DNA of 64,000 bases. It comes from VRUE01 sp963703895. Its GTDB lineage: Bacteria; Actinomycetota; Thermoleophilia; Solirubrobacterales; 70-9. Below, piece by piece: positions 25,338 through 33,597 of the stretch. Position 1 is the stretch's first letter. Every line of letters starts with the position of its first letter. The stretch covers positions 930,001-994,000 of the forward strand of contig CAVPFX010000002.1 in the NCBI GenBank assembly GCA_963703895.1. The letters are read 5' to 3'. The position numbers were made by a program, and so were the translations under genes. Below the pieces are notes generated by a model. It was not told the DNA's origin and searched no databases. It worked only from the letters and a program-made list of their open reading frames with translations.

Positions 25338-28014
25338 GCAACGCTTCACGGCGGGGGGCCGCTTCGCTCGCATCGCCTCGGTGGCGCTGATTGCCTGTGC
25401 CCTGATGCTGGTGGCGGTTGCGGCGACCGCCAGCGCCGAACCGGCGCTGCCGGAGGGCTTCCAGGACACCGTCGCGATCGGCAACCTCGAACAGCCGACC
25501 AACTTTCGCTTCGCCAAAGACGGGCGCGTCTTCGTTGCCGAGAAGCCGGGGAAAATCCTCGTCTTCGAAAACATCGAAGACACGACCCCGGAAGTCTTCG
25601 CCGATCTGCGCACCGACGTCTACGAAACGGGCGACCGCGGCTTGCTCGGCATCGCCCTCGACCCCAAATTCAGCGAAGGGCGCCCCTATCTCTACGCGCT
25701 CTACACCTACGACCACATCCTTGGCGACCCCGATCCGCCGCCGAAGTGGGGCAAACCCAAAACCACGGGTGACCCCTGTCCGGACCTCAACGGCGGCGAC
25801 GCCTGCCTGGTCAGCGGGCGCCTGGTGCGGCTGAAAGCGATCGGCAATCACGCCGAGGAATCGGCGGGCGAACCGGTTCAGCAGGTCCTCGCTGAGGACT
25901 GGTGCCAGCAGTTCTCCTCGCACTCGGTGGGTGACCTGCAGTTCGGTCCCGAAGGCGCCCTCTACGTCAGCGGCGGCGACGGCGCCAGCTTCACCTCGGC
26001 CGATTACGGGCAACTCGGCAACAGCCCCAATCCCTGTGGGGATCCACCCGAGCCGGCCGGCACGGCGCTCTCGCCACCCACTTCCGAAGGTGGTGCCCTG
26101 CGCTCCCAGAATCCGCACAACCTCAACGGCAAGATCCTGCGGGTCGATCCGGATACCGGCGAAGGCTGGCCCGGGAATCCACTCTTCGCCAGCGCTGACG
26201 AAGACAGCCGCCGGATCATTGCCAAGGGCTTCCGCAACCCCTTCCGCTTCACCTTCGACCCCAAAACCGGCGAGCTGTATACGGGCAACGTCGGCTCCTC
26301 GGAGATCGAGGAGATCGACCGCTTCCCGGCGCCCCCGACCTCGCTCTACAACTCCGGCTGGCCCTGCTTCGAGGGGCCGGGGCGCCAGTTCCAGTTCGAC
26401 ACGCTGGGCCTCAACGTTTGCGAAGACCTCTACGACGACGAACCGGACTCGACTTCGCCGCCGCTCTTCTATTACAGCCACGGCCAGTCGGTCGTTCCAG
26501 GCGATGAATGCCCGATCGAATACGGCTCGGCGATCGGTGGCATCTCGTTCTACGAGGGCACGGAATTCCCCGCCAAATACAAAGGCGCCCTCTTCTTCGC
26601 CGACGCCGTGCGCGGCTGCATCTGGGTGATGTTCCCCGGTGCCGACGGTCGCCCCAACCCGCTCACGGTCGAACGCTTCATGCGCGAGAGCAGGATCTAC
26701 CCCGGCGTCGACATCGAGGAAGGCCCGGGCGGGACCCTTTACTACGCCGATCTCTTCAGCGACGAAGAAGGCGGCAACGGCGCCATCCACAGGATCACTT
26801 ACAGCCCCGGCGCACCGACAGCGCGGCTCAGCGCTGACCCTCCCTACGGAGCCACGCTTCCCTTGGAGGTCACCTTCGACGCCAGCGAATCGTCCGATCC
26901 CGACGGCGAAGCGCTCGAGTACGACTGGGACCTCGACGGCAACGGCAGCTTCGAGACGCATGGGGCAGAGACCAGGAGCCTCGAATTCACCAAAAAAGAA
27001 CTGGAAGAGAACGAAGACAAAGACGAAAGCCTGAACAAGGTCGTGGCGGTGCGGGTGACTGACGAGGATGACCAGCGCAGCATCGCCCGGGTCACCGTCT
27101 ACCCGGGCGACAGCCCGCCGCAGCCGGAAATCGACACCCCGCTCGAATCCCTCAAATGGGGTGCCGGTGACCTGATTCAGCTCCACGGCTCGGCGTTGGA
27201 TTCGAAAGGGGACCCGATCAACACTCCCCTCAGCTATTACTGGGACACGCGCCTCCTGCACTGCCCAACTGGGCCCAGTAGTTGCCACGCGCACCCGCTG
27301 CAGATCTTCGCCGGCCTGAGGAGCGGTGAATTCCTCGTGCCCGAACACGACTATCCCTCCTATCTCGAAATCATCCTCAGGGTTGCCGACGACCGTGGCT
27401 TGACCGCGCGCCAGGTGCTCAAACTGGAACCGCGGACGGTCAACCTGGCGATCGGTTCGTCCCCGTCCGGGATAGAGCTGACGGCAGGGCTGCTGCAGGG
27501 CCCCGCGCCCCTCTCCTTCACCGGGATCGACGGCTCGCACGTCCTCCTTTCCGCGCCTGCCACCGCCCAGGTCGGCGGCAAAACCTACGCTTGGCAGAGC
27601 TGGTCCGACGGAGGCGACCGCTCGCACACGGTTCTCGCCGACGCCGATGGCGCCTACGAGGCCGTCTATGCCGAAGTGAAAGACCAGGGACCGACGGGTT
27701 CCGGCGGAGGTGGTGGCGATGACAAAGGTCCCCAGCCCGACCGCACCTCACCCCAGACGAGCCTGAGCGGCCATCCCGCCAAGAAGACTCGCCAGCGCTC
27801 GGCGAGGTTCGTCTTCTCAGCCAACGAGCCCGGCGTGACGTTCCGTTGCAAGCTCGACAAGCGTGCCTACGTCGCCTGCCGGTCGCCCTGGGCGAAAGCA
27901 GGCCTGAAGCCAGGTGCGCACGCGGTCAAGATCGTCGCCGTCGATGCGGCCGGTAACCAGGACCCGACGCCGGCGACCTTTGCCTGGAAGGTGTTGAAGC
28001 CGAGGAGCCGCTAG
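25327..28014 (+). CDS. Secreted PQQ-type glucose/sorbosone dehydrogenase with PKD domain (copy 2)
   Basis: An 895-residue tandem paralogue of the preceding gene with the same order: signal peptide (VALIACALMLVAVAATASA), propeller (GDRGLLGIALDPKF, FGPEGALYVSGGDGASF, RNPFRFTFDPKTGELYTGNV), PKD-like domain (YDWDLDGNGSFETH) and C-terminal module (FRCKLDKRAYVACRSPW). I favour the TTG at 25327, overlapping the upstream stop and preceded by GGAGAG; GTG 25381 would cut into the signal peptide. The PKD region carries a Lys/Glu-rich insertion (KKELEENEDKDESLNK) absent from copy 1. Confidence 0.8.
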   Translation: MPAEQRFTAGGRFARIASVALIACALMLVAVAATASAEPALPEGFQDTVAIGNLEQPTNFRFAKDGRVFVAEKPGKILVFENIEDTTPEVFADLRTDVYETGDRGLLGIALDPKFSEGRPYLYALYTYDHILGDPDPPPKWGKPKTTGDPCPDLNGGDACLVSGRLVRLKAIGNHAEESAGEPVQQVLAEDWCQQFSSHSVGDLQFGPEGALYVSGGDGASFTSADYGQLGNSPNPCGDPPEPAGTALSPPTSEGGALRSQNPHNLNGKILRVDPDTGEGWPGNPLFASADEDSRRIIAKGFRNPFRFTFDPKTGELYTGNVGSSEIEEIDRFPAPPTSLYNSGWPCFEGPGRQFQFDTLGLNVCEDLYDDEPDSTSPPLFYYSHGQSVVPGDECPIEYGSAIGGISFYEGTEFPAKYKGALFFADAVRGCIWVMFPGADGRPNPLTVERFMRESRIYPGVDIEEGPGGTLYYADLFSDEEGGNGAIHRITYSPGAPTARLSADPPYGATLPLEVTFDASESSDPDGEALEYDWDLDGNGSFETHGAETRSLEFTKKELEENEDKDESLNKVVAVRVTDEDDQRSIARVTVYPGDSPPQPEIDTPLESLKWGAGDLIQLHGSALDSKGDPINTPLSYYWDTRLLHCPTGPSSCHAHPLQIFAGLRSGEFLVPEHDYPSYLEIILRVADDRGLTARQVLKLEPRTVNLAIGSSPSGIELTAGLLQGPAPLSFTGIDGSHVLLSAPATAQVGGKTYAWQSWSDGGDRSHTVLADADGAYEAVYAEVKDQGPTGSGGGGGDDKGPQPDRTSPQTSLSGHPAKKTRQRSARFVFSANEPGVTFRCKLDKRAYVACRSPWAKAGLKPGAHAVKIVAVDAAGNQDPTPATFAWKVLKPRSR

Positions 28015-28050
28015 GGCCGGGCGCGGCCTGCTAGGCCGTGGCTCGCCGCG

Positions 28051-28344
28051 CTACTCGGCGACGAGCAGGGTGTGCCAGCTGGGCAGCAGCGGGATGTCGT
28101 AGAGGTCGATGACGGCGGCGCGCGCCTTCTCGATCTCCTCCGAGAACCAGTAACGCTCGAAGTCGGAGCGGTTCTCCCAGAGCGAGGACTGGCGGAAGGA
28201 AAGCGGGTCATCGACCGCGCGGGTCAGCGACCAGCTCTTGGCGCCGTAGGCCGGCATCCGCGCCGCGGCCGGTTCCCAGGCGTCGAGCCAGCGGTCCGCC
28301 CGGAAGGGGGCGATGTGCCAGTCCAGTACGCAAATCTCGCTCAT
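28051..28344 (-). CDS. Small dimeric alpha/beta-barrel-like protein coupled to ccr
   Basis: A 97-residue protein (SEICVLDWHIAPFRADRW, SLTRAVDDPLSFRQSSLWEN, RSDFERYWFSEEIEKARAAV) with the strand-helix-strand pattern and His/Trp/Phe content of the antibiotic-biosynthesis-monooxygenase/Dabb superfamily. The fold call is tentative. Its ATG shares one base with the ccr stop codon (TGATG), so it is translated with ccr; a role in or near that reaction is suggested by this coupling only. Confidence 0.6.
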   Translation of the reverse strand: MSEICVLDWHIAPFRADRWLDAWEPAAARMPAYGAKSWSLTRAVDDPLSFRQSSLWENRSDFERYWFSEEIEKARAAVIDLYDIPLLPSWHTLLVAE

Positions 28345-29606
28345 CAGGCTCCCACCTCCGCCCGGATCGCGCCGGGGCCGTCCTCGTTCTTGCCGTCGCC
28401 CTCGGACTCGGCCCCGACCAGGATCGCGATCTTGCCGAGGTGCTTGTTTTCGTGCAGGAGCTGGTGCGCCTCGGCGACCCCGTCGAAGGGCATCGTCTGC
28501 CAGATCACGGGGCGGACCTTGCCCTCGGCCATCAGCTGGTTGGCCTTCATGCACTCATAGGCGTTGGCGAAGTGCGAGCCGACGATCTGCTTCTGGCGCA
28601 TCCAGAGGTAGCGCACGTCGAAGTCGAGCTGGAAGCCCGAGGTGGCGCCGCAGATCACCACTTTGCCGAAGGGCTTGCAGACGAAGACCGAGGTCGGGAA
28701 GGTGGCCTGGCCGACGTGCTCGAAGACGATGTCGGGGGCGTCGCCGAGGATCTCCTTGACCCGCTTGGCGAAGCCCCTGGAGGCCTTGAAGCGCTCCTTG
28801 TCCTTGGCCGGATCGGTGAGGTTCTCGGGCGTCCGCATCATCTCCCCAAATTCGGAGCGGTTGATGTAGTCGACCGCGCCGAGCTGCTTGATCAGCTCGC
28901 CCTTCTCATCGGAGGAGACGACGCCGACGGCGTTTGCCCCCGCCGCCTTGCAGAGCTGCACGGCGAAGACGCCGAGGCCACCGGCGGCGCCCCAGATCAG
29001 CACGTTGTGGCCGGGCTGCAGCTTGCACTGGTCGATCAGCATCCGGTAGGCGGTGAAGTAAGTCAGGCCGTAGGAGGAGGAGTCGGCCCAGGAGAGGTTC
29101 TGGGGGCGGGGCAGCAGCTGCTGCGCCTGCACCTTGGTGAACTGGGCGAAGGAGCCCCAGGTCGTCTCGTAGCCCCAGATCTGCTGGCTCGGCGCGGCGA
29201 GCGGGTCGAGCCCGTGCACCTCGACGTCCTCGTAGGAGGCCTGGTTGCAGTGGACGACAACCTCATCGCCGGGCTTCCAGCGGGTGACTCCCTCGCCGAC
29301 CTTCCAGACGATGCCGGAGGCGTCGGAGCCGCCGATGTGATGGCCGTACTCGGGGTGGTCGCCGTAGGGGAAGACCGAGACCGGCTTGCCCAGCGCCGCC
29401 CAGACGTTGTTGAAGTTGACGCCTGCTGCCATCACCCGGACGATCACCTCGAAGGCACCGGGCTCGGGGACCTCGATCTGCTCGAGCTGGAAGGCGTCGG
29501 TCGGTTCGCCCTCGCGCTCCTGGCGGATCACCCAGGCGGCCATCGTCTCCGGTAGCTCTCCGGGCTCGACATCCAACTTCGCGATTGCGCTCGTGTCAAC
29601 GGCCAA
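28344..29606 (-). CDS. ccr: Crotonyl-CoA carboxylase/reductase
   Basis: A 420-residue zinc-less MDR-family enzyme that reductively carboxylates crotonyl-CoA to ethylmalonyl-CoA with NADPH and CO2. Diagnostic features are MAAGVNFNNVWAALG (CO2-pocket Asn region), IWGYETTWGSFAQF, the nucleotide loop VLIWGAAGGLGVFAVQL, DIVFEHVGQATFP, WMRQKQIVGSHFANAYE with the conserved His, and a C-terminal LLHENKHLGKIAILV. Ordinary enoyl reductases lack the NFNNVWA/FEH pair. Position 170 of well-studied Ccr is Phe or Tyr; here it is Tyr (GYET). This gene anchors the ethylmalonyl-CoA pathway assignment for the window. Confidence 0.93.
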   Translation of the reverse strand: MAVDTSAIAKLDVEPGELPETMAAWVIRQEREGEPTDAFQLEQIEVPEPGAFEVIVRVMAAGVNFNNVWAALGKPVSVFPYGDHPEYGHHIGGSDASGIVWKVGEGVTRWKPGDEVVVHCNQASYEDVEVHGLDPLAAPSQQIWGYETTWGSFAQFTKVQAQQLLPRPQNLSWADSSSYGLTYFTAYRMLIDQCKLQPGHNVLIWGAAGGLGVFAVQLCKAAGANAVGVVSSDEKGELIKQLGAVDYINRSEFGEMMRTPENLTDPAKDKERFKASRGFAKRVKEILGDAPDIVFEHVGQATFPTSVFVCKPFGKVVICGATSGFQLDFDVRYLWMRQKQIVGSHFANAYECMKANQLMAEGKVRPVIWQTMPFDGVAEAHQLLHENKHLGKIAILVGAESEGDGKNEDGPGAIRAEVGA

Positions 29607-29660
29607 CTGTGATCCTCCGCGGTTCGGGTACAGGAAAGGGGCGGCGAATCCTAACGCCGC

Positions 29661-30866
29661 TCAGGCGGCGTCGCTGTGGGCCTGCGACGGTAGGTCCGTG
29701 GCCTTGGACTCGTCGTTCACTTCGGCGAGGATCGGCCGCACGGCGCGGTCGACGCGATGGGGCTCCTCCAGCTCCTTGCCTGAGGCGGCGCCCATCTCCT
29801 CGATGCGGCGCAGCTGCGGCATGATCCGGCTCTCCAGCGAGCCGACCGCGTCATCGAAGGATTTGGTCGCCGAGTTGAGCTGGCGCCCGGCCTTGGCGAA
29901 GTGTTCGAGGAAGGCGCCCATGCGGCTGTGCAGCTCGCGCGAGGCGGAAGCGATCTCCTGGGCCTGCTCGGCGATCTGCTCCTGGCGCCAGCCGAGCTCG
30001 ACCGTGCGCAGCAGGCCGACCAGCGTGGTTGGCGTCGCGATCAGGATCTTCTGCTCGAGGGCGTAGTCGTAGAGCGAGGGCTCGGCCTCGAAGGCGGCGT
30101 GCAGGGCGGCCTCGGAGGGCATGAAGCAGACGACGAAGTCGGGCGTCTCGCCGCTGTCGAACTGGTCCTGGTAGCGCTTCGAGGAGAGTTTGGTGATGTG
30201 GTCGCGTACCTGGCGGGCGTGGCGGATCAGCTCACCCTTGCGGCTGGCGTCGTCCTCGGCCTCGAGCACCTCGAGGTAGGCGTCGAGCGGCACCTTGGAG
30301 TCGATCACGACGCGGCGGCCAGCCGGCAGCATCACCACGGCATCGGGCCGCAGGATTCCTTCGCCGTCGTTGAAGGTCTGCTGTAGCTCGAAGTCGACGT
30401 GCTCGGTCATGCCGGCGATCTCGACGCAGCGCTTGAGCTGAACCTCGCCCCACTGGCCACGGGTCTGCGGTTGGCGCAGCGCCTTGACCAGGGTGCCGGT
30501 CTGAGTGCCGAGGTCGCCGAGCCCGACCTTCATCTCATCCAGCAGCGTTCGCACCGCGCCGTCGGCGCTGCGGCGGTCGCGGCTCATCGTCGAGACCTCT
30601 TTTTCGATCCGCTCGAGGTTTTTGCCGATCGGCTCGGTCAGTCGCCGGAACTCGGCCTCGCGTTTCTGCAAAGCCGCCTCCGCCGCTTGCGTGTCGAGCT
30701 TGCGCGACTCCTCGTTGACCCGCAGCAGATCGGCGACGGCCTTTGCGGTCGCCTCCTGGATCGCCGGGCCGTGGTCGACCGGCGCTTGCTCCTCGGGCTG
30801 GCGGGCGATGACGTAGACGAGTGCGGCGACGAGCGCGAGCACGGCTATGGCAAGAACGATGATCAT
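29661..30866 (-). CDS. rmuC: DNA recombination protein RmuC
   Basis: A 401-residue protein with an N-terminal membrane anchor (IIVLAIAVLALVAALVYVIA), a long coiled-coil region (residues ~35-130) and the RmuC nuclease-like core: RGQWGEVQLKRCVEIAGM, PDAVVMLPAGRRVVIDSKVP, VVCFMPSEAALHAAFE and LLRTVELGWRQEQIAEQAQEI. RmuC limits recombination between inverted repeats, which is of interest beside the palindromic elements in this window, although that link is only suggestive. It stands alone, 54 nt from ccr on the same strand. Confidence 0.9.
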   Translation of the reverse strand: MIIVLAIAVLALVAALVYVIARQPEEQAPVDHGPAIQEATAKAVADLLRVNEESRKLDTQAAEAALQKREAEFRRLTEPIGKNLERIEKEVSTMSRDRRSADGAVRTLLDEMKVGLGDLGTQTGTLVKALRQPQTRGQWGEVQLKRCVEIAGMTEHVDFELQQTFNDGEGILRPDAVVMLPAGRRVVIDSKVPLDAYLEVLEAEDDASRKGELIRHARQVRDHITKLSSKRYQDQFDSGETPDFVVCFMPSEAALHAAFEAEPSLYDYALEQKILIATPTTLVGLLRTVELGWRQEQIAEQAQEIASASRELHSRMGAFLEHFAKAGRQLNSATKSFDDAVGSLESRIMPQLRRIEEMGAASGKELEEPHRVDRAVRPILAEVNDESKATDLPSQAHSDAA

Positions 30867-30920
30867 CCACCGATGGTGACGACCGGGGCAGACGTAGCGG
30901 CGCCGCCGGAAGGCCGCTAT

Positions 30921-31409
30921 TTACGGCAGCAGCAGATCGTTCTCGGAGGAGCTGCGGTACGGGCCGACGGTAAAACGGACCGGCTTGGCGCCCGGGACGT
31001 CGGCAGCGCTGACTTGGTAGACGCCGGTTGGCAGCGAAGTGAGCAGGGAGTTGTTGCCGTTGGCGACAAGGGCGTCCGATTTGACGTCCTTCGGGCCGCG
31101 GACTTCGAGCTTGGAATCGAAGTCGGTCAGGTTGGCGGAGACGAAGACGACGTCGACCGGCGCCTTGGAGTTCACCTGAGGTTGAGAGGCGTGCTGGTTC
31201 TGCGGGATCTGCTGCGTCGGTTCGGGGCCGATCGCGATCCGCGGCGGCTGCACCGTGATCGCCTCCGGGGTGACCGTGACGCTGACCCGGGTCGGCGGCT
31301 GGGGCCGCGGCTCGTTGGCGTGTTCCTCGGCGCCGCAGCCGGCCGCGACCAGTCCCAGCGCGACGACTACGCAGCCTGCGGCGAAGGCTTTGCCTCTCCC
31401 ACGTCCCAT
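30921..31409 (-). CDS. Hypothetical lipoprotein
   Basis: A 162-residue protein with a lipoprotein signal (FAAGCVVVALGLVAAGC; lipobox VAAGC) followed by a Pro/Gln-rich spacer (EPTQQIPQNQHASQPQVNS) and a C-terminal ~90-residue beta-rich domain (VDVVFVSANLTDFDSKLEVR, ALVANGNNSLLTSLPTGVYQVS). The latter resembles small immunoglobulin-like or carbohydrate-associated domains but no family is certain. It starts 10 nt after the ygfZ stop on the same strand and is probably co-transcribed with it. Confidence 0.68.
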   Translation of the reverse strand: MGRGRGKAFAAGCVVVALGLVAAGCGAEEHANEPRPQPPTRVSVTVTPEAITVQPPRIAIGPEPTQQIPQNQHASQPQVNSKAPVDVVFVSANLTDFDSKLEVRGPKDVKSDALVANGNNSLLTSLPTGVYQVSAADVPGAKPVRFTVGPYRSSSENDLLLP

Positions 31410-31419
31410 CGGGCGGAAT

Positions 31420-32373
31420 CTAACCGAAGGGCAAGTCGACTACGCGAGCCGTAACGCCATCTTCACCTACGCGCAGCTCGGCGCCGGGCTCGGCCTCGCG
31501 GCGCACGATCGCCAGTGCGATCGGTCCGCGCACGGGGGAGATGCAGCTGCCGCCCAGCCTGCCGACCTCCTTCTCGCCCAGCGAAAGGGTCGCTCCGGGG
31601 ACGGCTGGCGCGCTGAGCTGGAGGCCGCGCAGGTGGCGGTTGGGCTTGCCCTTGTAGTGCAGGCGGGCGACCGTCTCCTGGCCGATGTAACAGCCCTTCT
31701 CGAAGTTGACGGCGGCGGCGACGATGCCGGCCTCGGCGGGCATCGTCGCGGTGTCCATCTCGCTGCCGAAGCGCGGGGTGCCGGTCTCGACGCGGACGAT
31801 CTCGGCAGCCGCCGCATCGACGGCGGGCGCACCCGCATCGGCGATGGCGGCGATCAGGCGCTCGCGATCCCCGGCCGGTGCGATCAGGTCGATGCCCAGG
31901 GTCGTGCCGACCGCACGGCACTCGATGCCATCGATCGCGATCTCATCGTGGCGGTGCTCGGGCAGTGGGGGGGAGCCGGCCAGATCGGCGCTGCGCGGCC
32001 CGATCAACGCGAGGATCGCGTGCTCACCGCTGACATCCTCGACATCCGCATCGCGCCCGATCTTGTACATATCGAGATGCCGGCGGGCGGCAGCCAGCGC
32101 CTCCGGCTCGGTGTCGACCCAGATCTCGTCCTCGCTGAGGCGCAGGACCCGCATGTCCGCCTGCATGTGGCCCTTGCGATCGAGCAGCGCGGCGTAGCAG
32201 CCCTCGCCCGGCGCCAGTGCCTCGATGTCGTTGGTCAGCTGCCCCTGCAGGTACTCGGCGCCCTCAGATCCCTTGACCAGCAGCTTGCCGCGGTCCGAGC
32301 GATCGAGCACCCCGCACTCTTCGCGCAGCTGCCTGTACTGCGCATCGAGCTCAACTGCCACGGCTTCGGCCAT
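31420..32373 (-). CDS. ygfZ: Folate-binding YgfZ-like protein
   Basis: A 317-residue GcvT-fold protein with the signature KGCYIGQETVARLHYKG (the family K-G-C-Y-x-G-Q-E), preceded by LDRSDRGKLLVKGSEGAEYLQGQLTNDI split as ordinary YgfZ N-terminal sequence and by VETGTPRFGSEMD. YgfZ uses tetrahydrofolate to help repair or assemble certain Fe-S enzymes. Radical-SAM FbiC elsewhere in the window is an Fe-S client type, but no direct link is shown. ATG start with no strong ribosome-binding site. Confidence 0.88.
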   Translation of the reverse strand: MAEAVAVELDAQYRQLREECGVLDRSDRGKLLVKGSEGAEYLQGQLTNDIEALAPGEGCYAALLDRKGHMQADMRVLRLSEDEIWVDTEPEALAAARRHLDMYKIGRDADVEDVSGEHAILALIGPRSADLAGSPPLPEHRHDEIAIDGIECRAVGTTLGIDLIAPAGDRERLIAAIADAGAPAVDAAAAEIVRVETGTPRFGSEMDTATMPAEAGIVAAAVNFEKGCYIGQETVARLHYKGKPNRHLRGLQLSAPAVPGATLSLGEKEVGRLGGSCISPVRGPIALAIVRREAEPGAELRVGEDGVTARVVDLPFG

Positions 32374-32553
32374 CTATCGATTCTATGAAGCTCCCACCCC
32401 CGCCATCCTTTGGCAATTATGTACTCTACAAACCCATCGCTAGATTCGGCTAGCTAGAGCGGTTTGCGGGAGAGCGGCCAGGCCGTTTGGGGGCGGAGAG
32501 GCCGCCCTCCCTATCCACCAAGCGCGCAGCAAGACCGGTTCTTTTGAGCGGCT

Positions 32554-33222
32554 CTAGCCGCGCCGGCGATGCGCTGGGCCCTTTGCGCCAGGAGGTCGGG
32601 CTGAGGGGAAGCCGAAGATGGCCACCGATACCGGGACGGCTTTCGCCCCCTCCTCGGCAAGTCGATTTGTCGCCTTGCCGCTGATCTCGAGGATGTCGGC
32701 CAAGAACTCGTCAGCGCGCGTGTGCAGCTCCGCGCAGCCCTGCTCGTCCAGGTCCATTGGGGTCCAGCTCGCGTGGAAGTCTTCTCGCTCGTAGAACGTG
32801 CCGTCCTTGAGCGACTCGCGCACGTCCTTTTCAGCGTCGCGGACGATTTTCCCCAGCATCTCCAGTCGGGCTGATTTGGGAAGTGCAACCGACATGCCTT
32901 CGGGGACGATGATTCGCTGGACTGGCGAGTAGAAGTGCTCGACCGCGCCGCGCCTCGGCTCGGTCCTGACCAGTTCGATCAACTCGAAGTCCTTCAGAAC
33001 TTTGACGTGGTAGCTGATCTGGCTGAGTCCCTCGTCTAGCTCCTTTTGGAGTTCCCTGGGGCTCCACGGCCGCTCGTTGATGAGAGTCAGGATCTGGACT
33101 CGCAGAGGGTGAGAGAGGCCCTTCATCAGCCGCTGGTCGACGGGTTCGAGCCCAGACTTCCTTTTGACGCCCGTTTCCCCCTGCCCGGCTCTTGCTCGCG
33201 ACTTTTTCTTCTTCGATGGCAC
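32554..33222 (-). CDS. ArsR-like regulator with C-terminal effector region
   Basis: A 222-residue regulator. A basic N-terminal tail (PSKKKKSRAR) precedes a winged helix (QRLMKGLSHPLRVQILTLI, SPRELQKELDEGLSQISYHV, LIELVRTEPRRGAVEHFY) and a ~110-residue C-terminal domain rich in acidic and aliphatic residues. The wing is nearly identical to that of the small regulator at 21989. The C-terminal domain may bind an effector, but no ligand motif is evident. The 360-nt leader upstream is AT-rich and contains hairpins that may be its own control region. Confidence 0.78.
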   Translation of the reverse strand: MPSKKKKSRARAGQGETGVKRKSGLEPVDQRLMKGLSHPLRVQILTLINERPWSPRELQKELDEGLSQISYHVKVLKDFELIELVRTEPRRGAVEHFYSPVQRIIVPEGMSVALPKSARLEMLGKIVRDAEKDVRESLKDGTFYEREDFHASWTPMDLDEQGCAELHTRADEFLADILEISGKATNRLAEEGAKAVPVSVAIFGFPSARPPGAKGPAHRRRG

Positions 33223-33581
33223 GGAAGCTCCTCTCTGGCCTTTCCCGTCGCTTGGATTACCGAATCGGTACGAGACGGTGGTTTAGACAGAAAAGTATCC
33301 GCATTGCCAAGCCGAGGTATCAGATTCTTTTGATTGCTAAAGTCTTTTTCTTTTAATCAAAAAGACTTGCTGCAAATCAAAAAGGGGGTGAGCCTACGTG
33401 GTCATCAAAGTCGTGCCGGAAGTGGCACCGCTGCTCGCGACCTTGAAGCACCGATGAGGTCATAAGGCGGGGCTTGGCGGCGGCGACAGGGCTGACGAGG
33501 TGGCCGACGCCAAGCCCTCGAGAACGTCGGGACTTCTTAGACGGGCGCTACTTCTTCGGCTTGCCCGACCCCGTCTCGTCT
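33223..33581. other. AT-rich intergenic region with hairpin, no gene seen
   Basis: A stretch of about 360 nt between the divergent ArsR-like gene and the metal operon. It is far more AT-rich than the surroundings at 33300-33390, where AAGTCTTTTT (33340-33349) pairs with AAAAAGACTT (33359-33368), and related CTTTTGATT / AATCAAAAAG pairings overlap it. It probably holds the promoters of both flanking units. No convincing open frame. Confidence 0.6.
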
Positions 33582-33597
33582 TTTAGATGTGTCAAAA
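33582..33597. promoter_or_regulatory. Candidate DtxR/MntR operator 1
   Basis: TTTAGATGTGTCAAAA, an imperfect copy of the palindrome at 33601, spaced 19 bp from it (about two helical turns). It heads an operon that encodes its own DtxR/MntR-family regulator. Confidence 0.6.

Noticed and set aside
33340..33368. AT-rich hairpin as an intrinsic terminator of the ArsR-like gene
   Set aside because: It lies upstream of, not downstream of, both flanking genes, so a leader or promoter role fits better.
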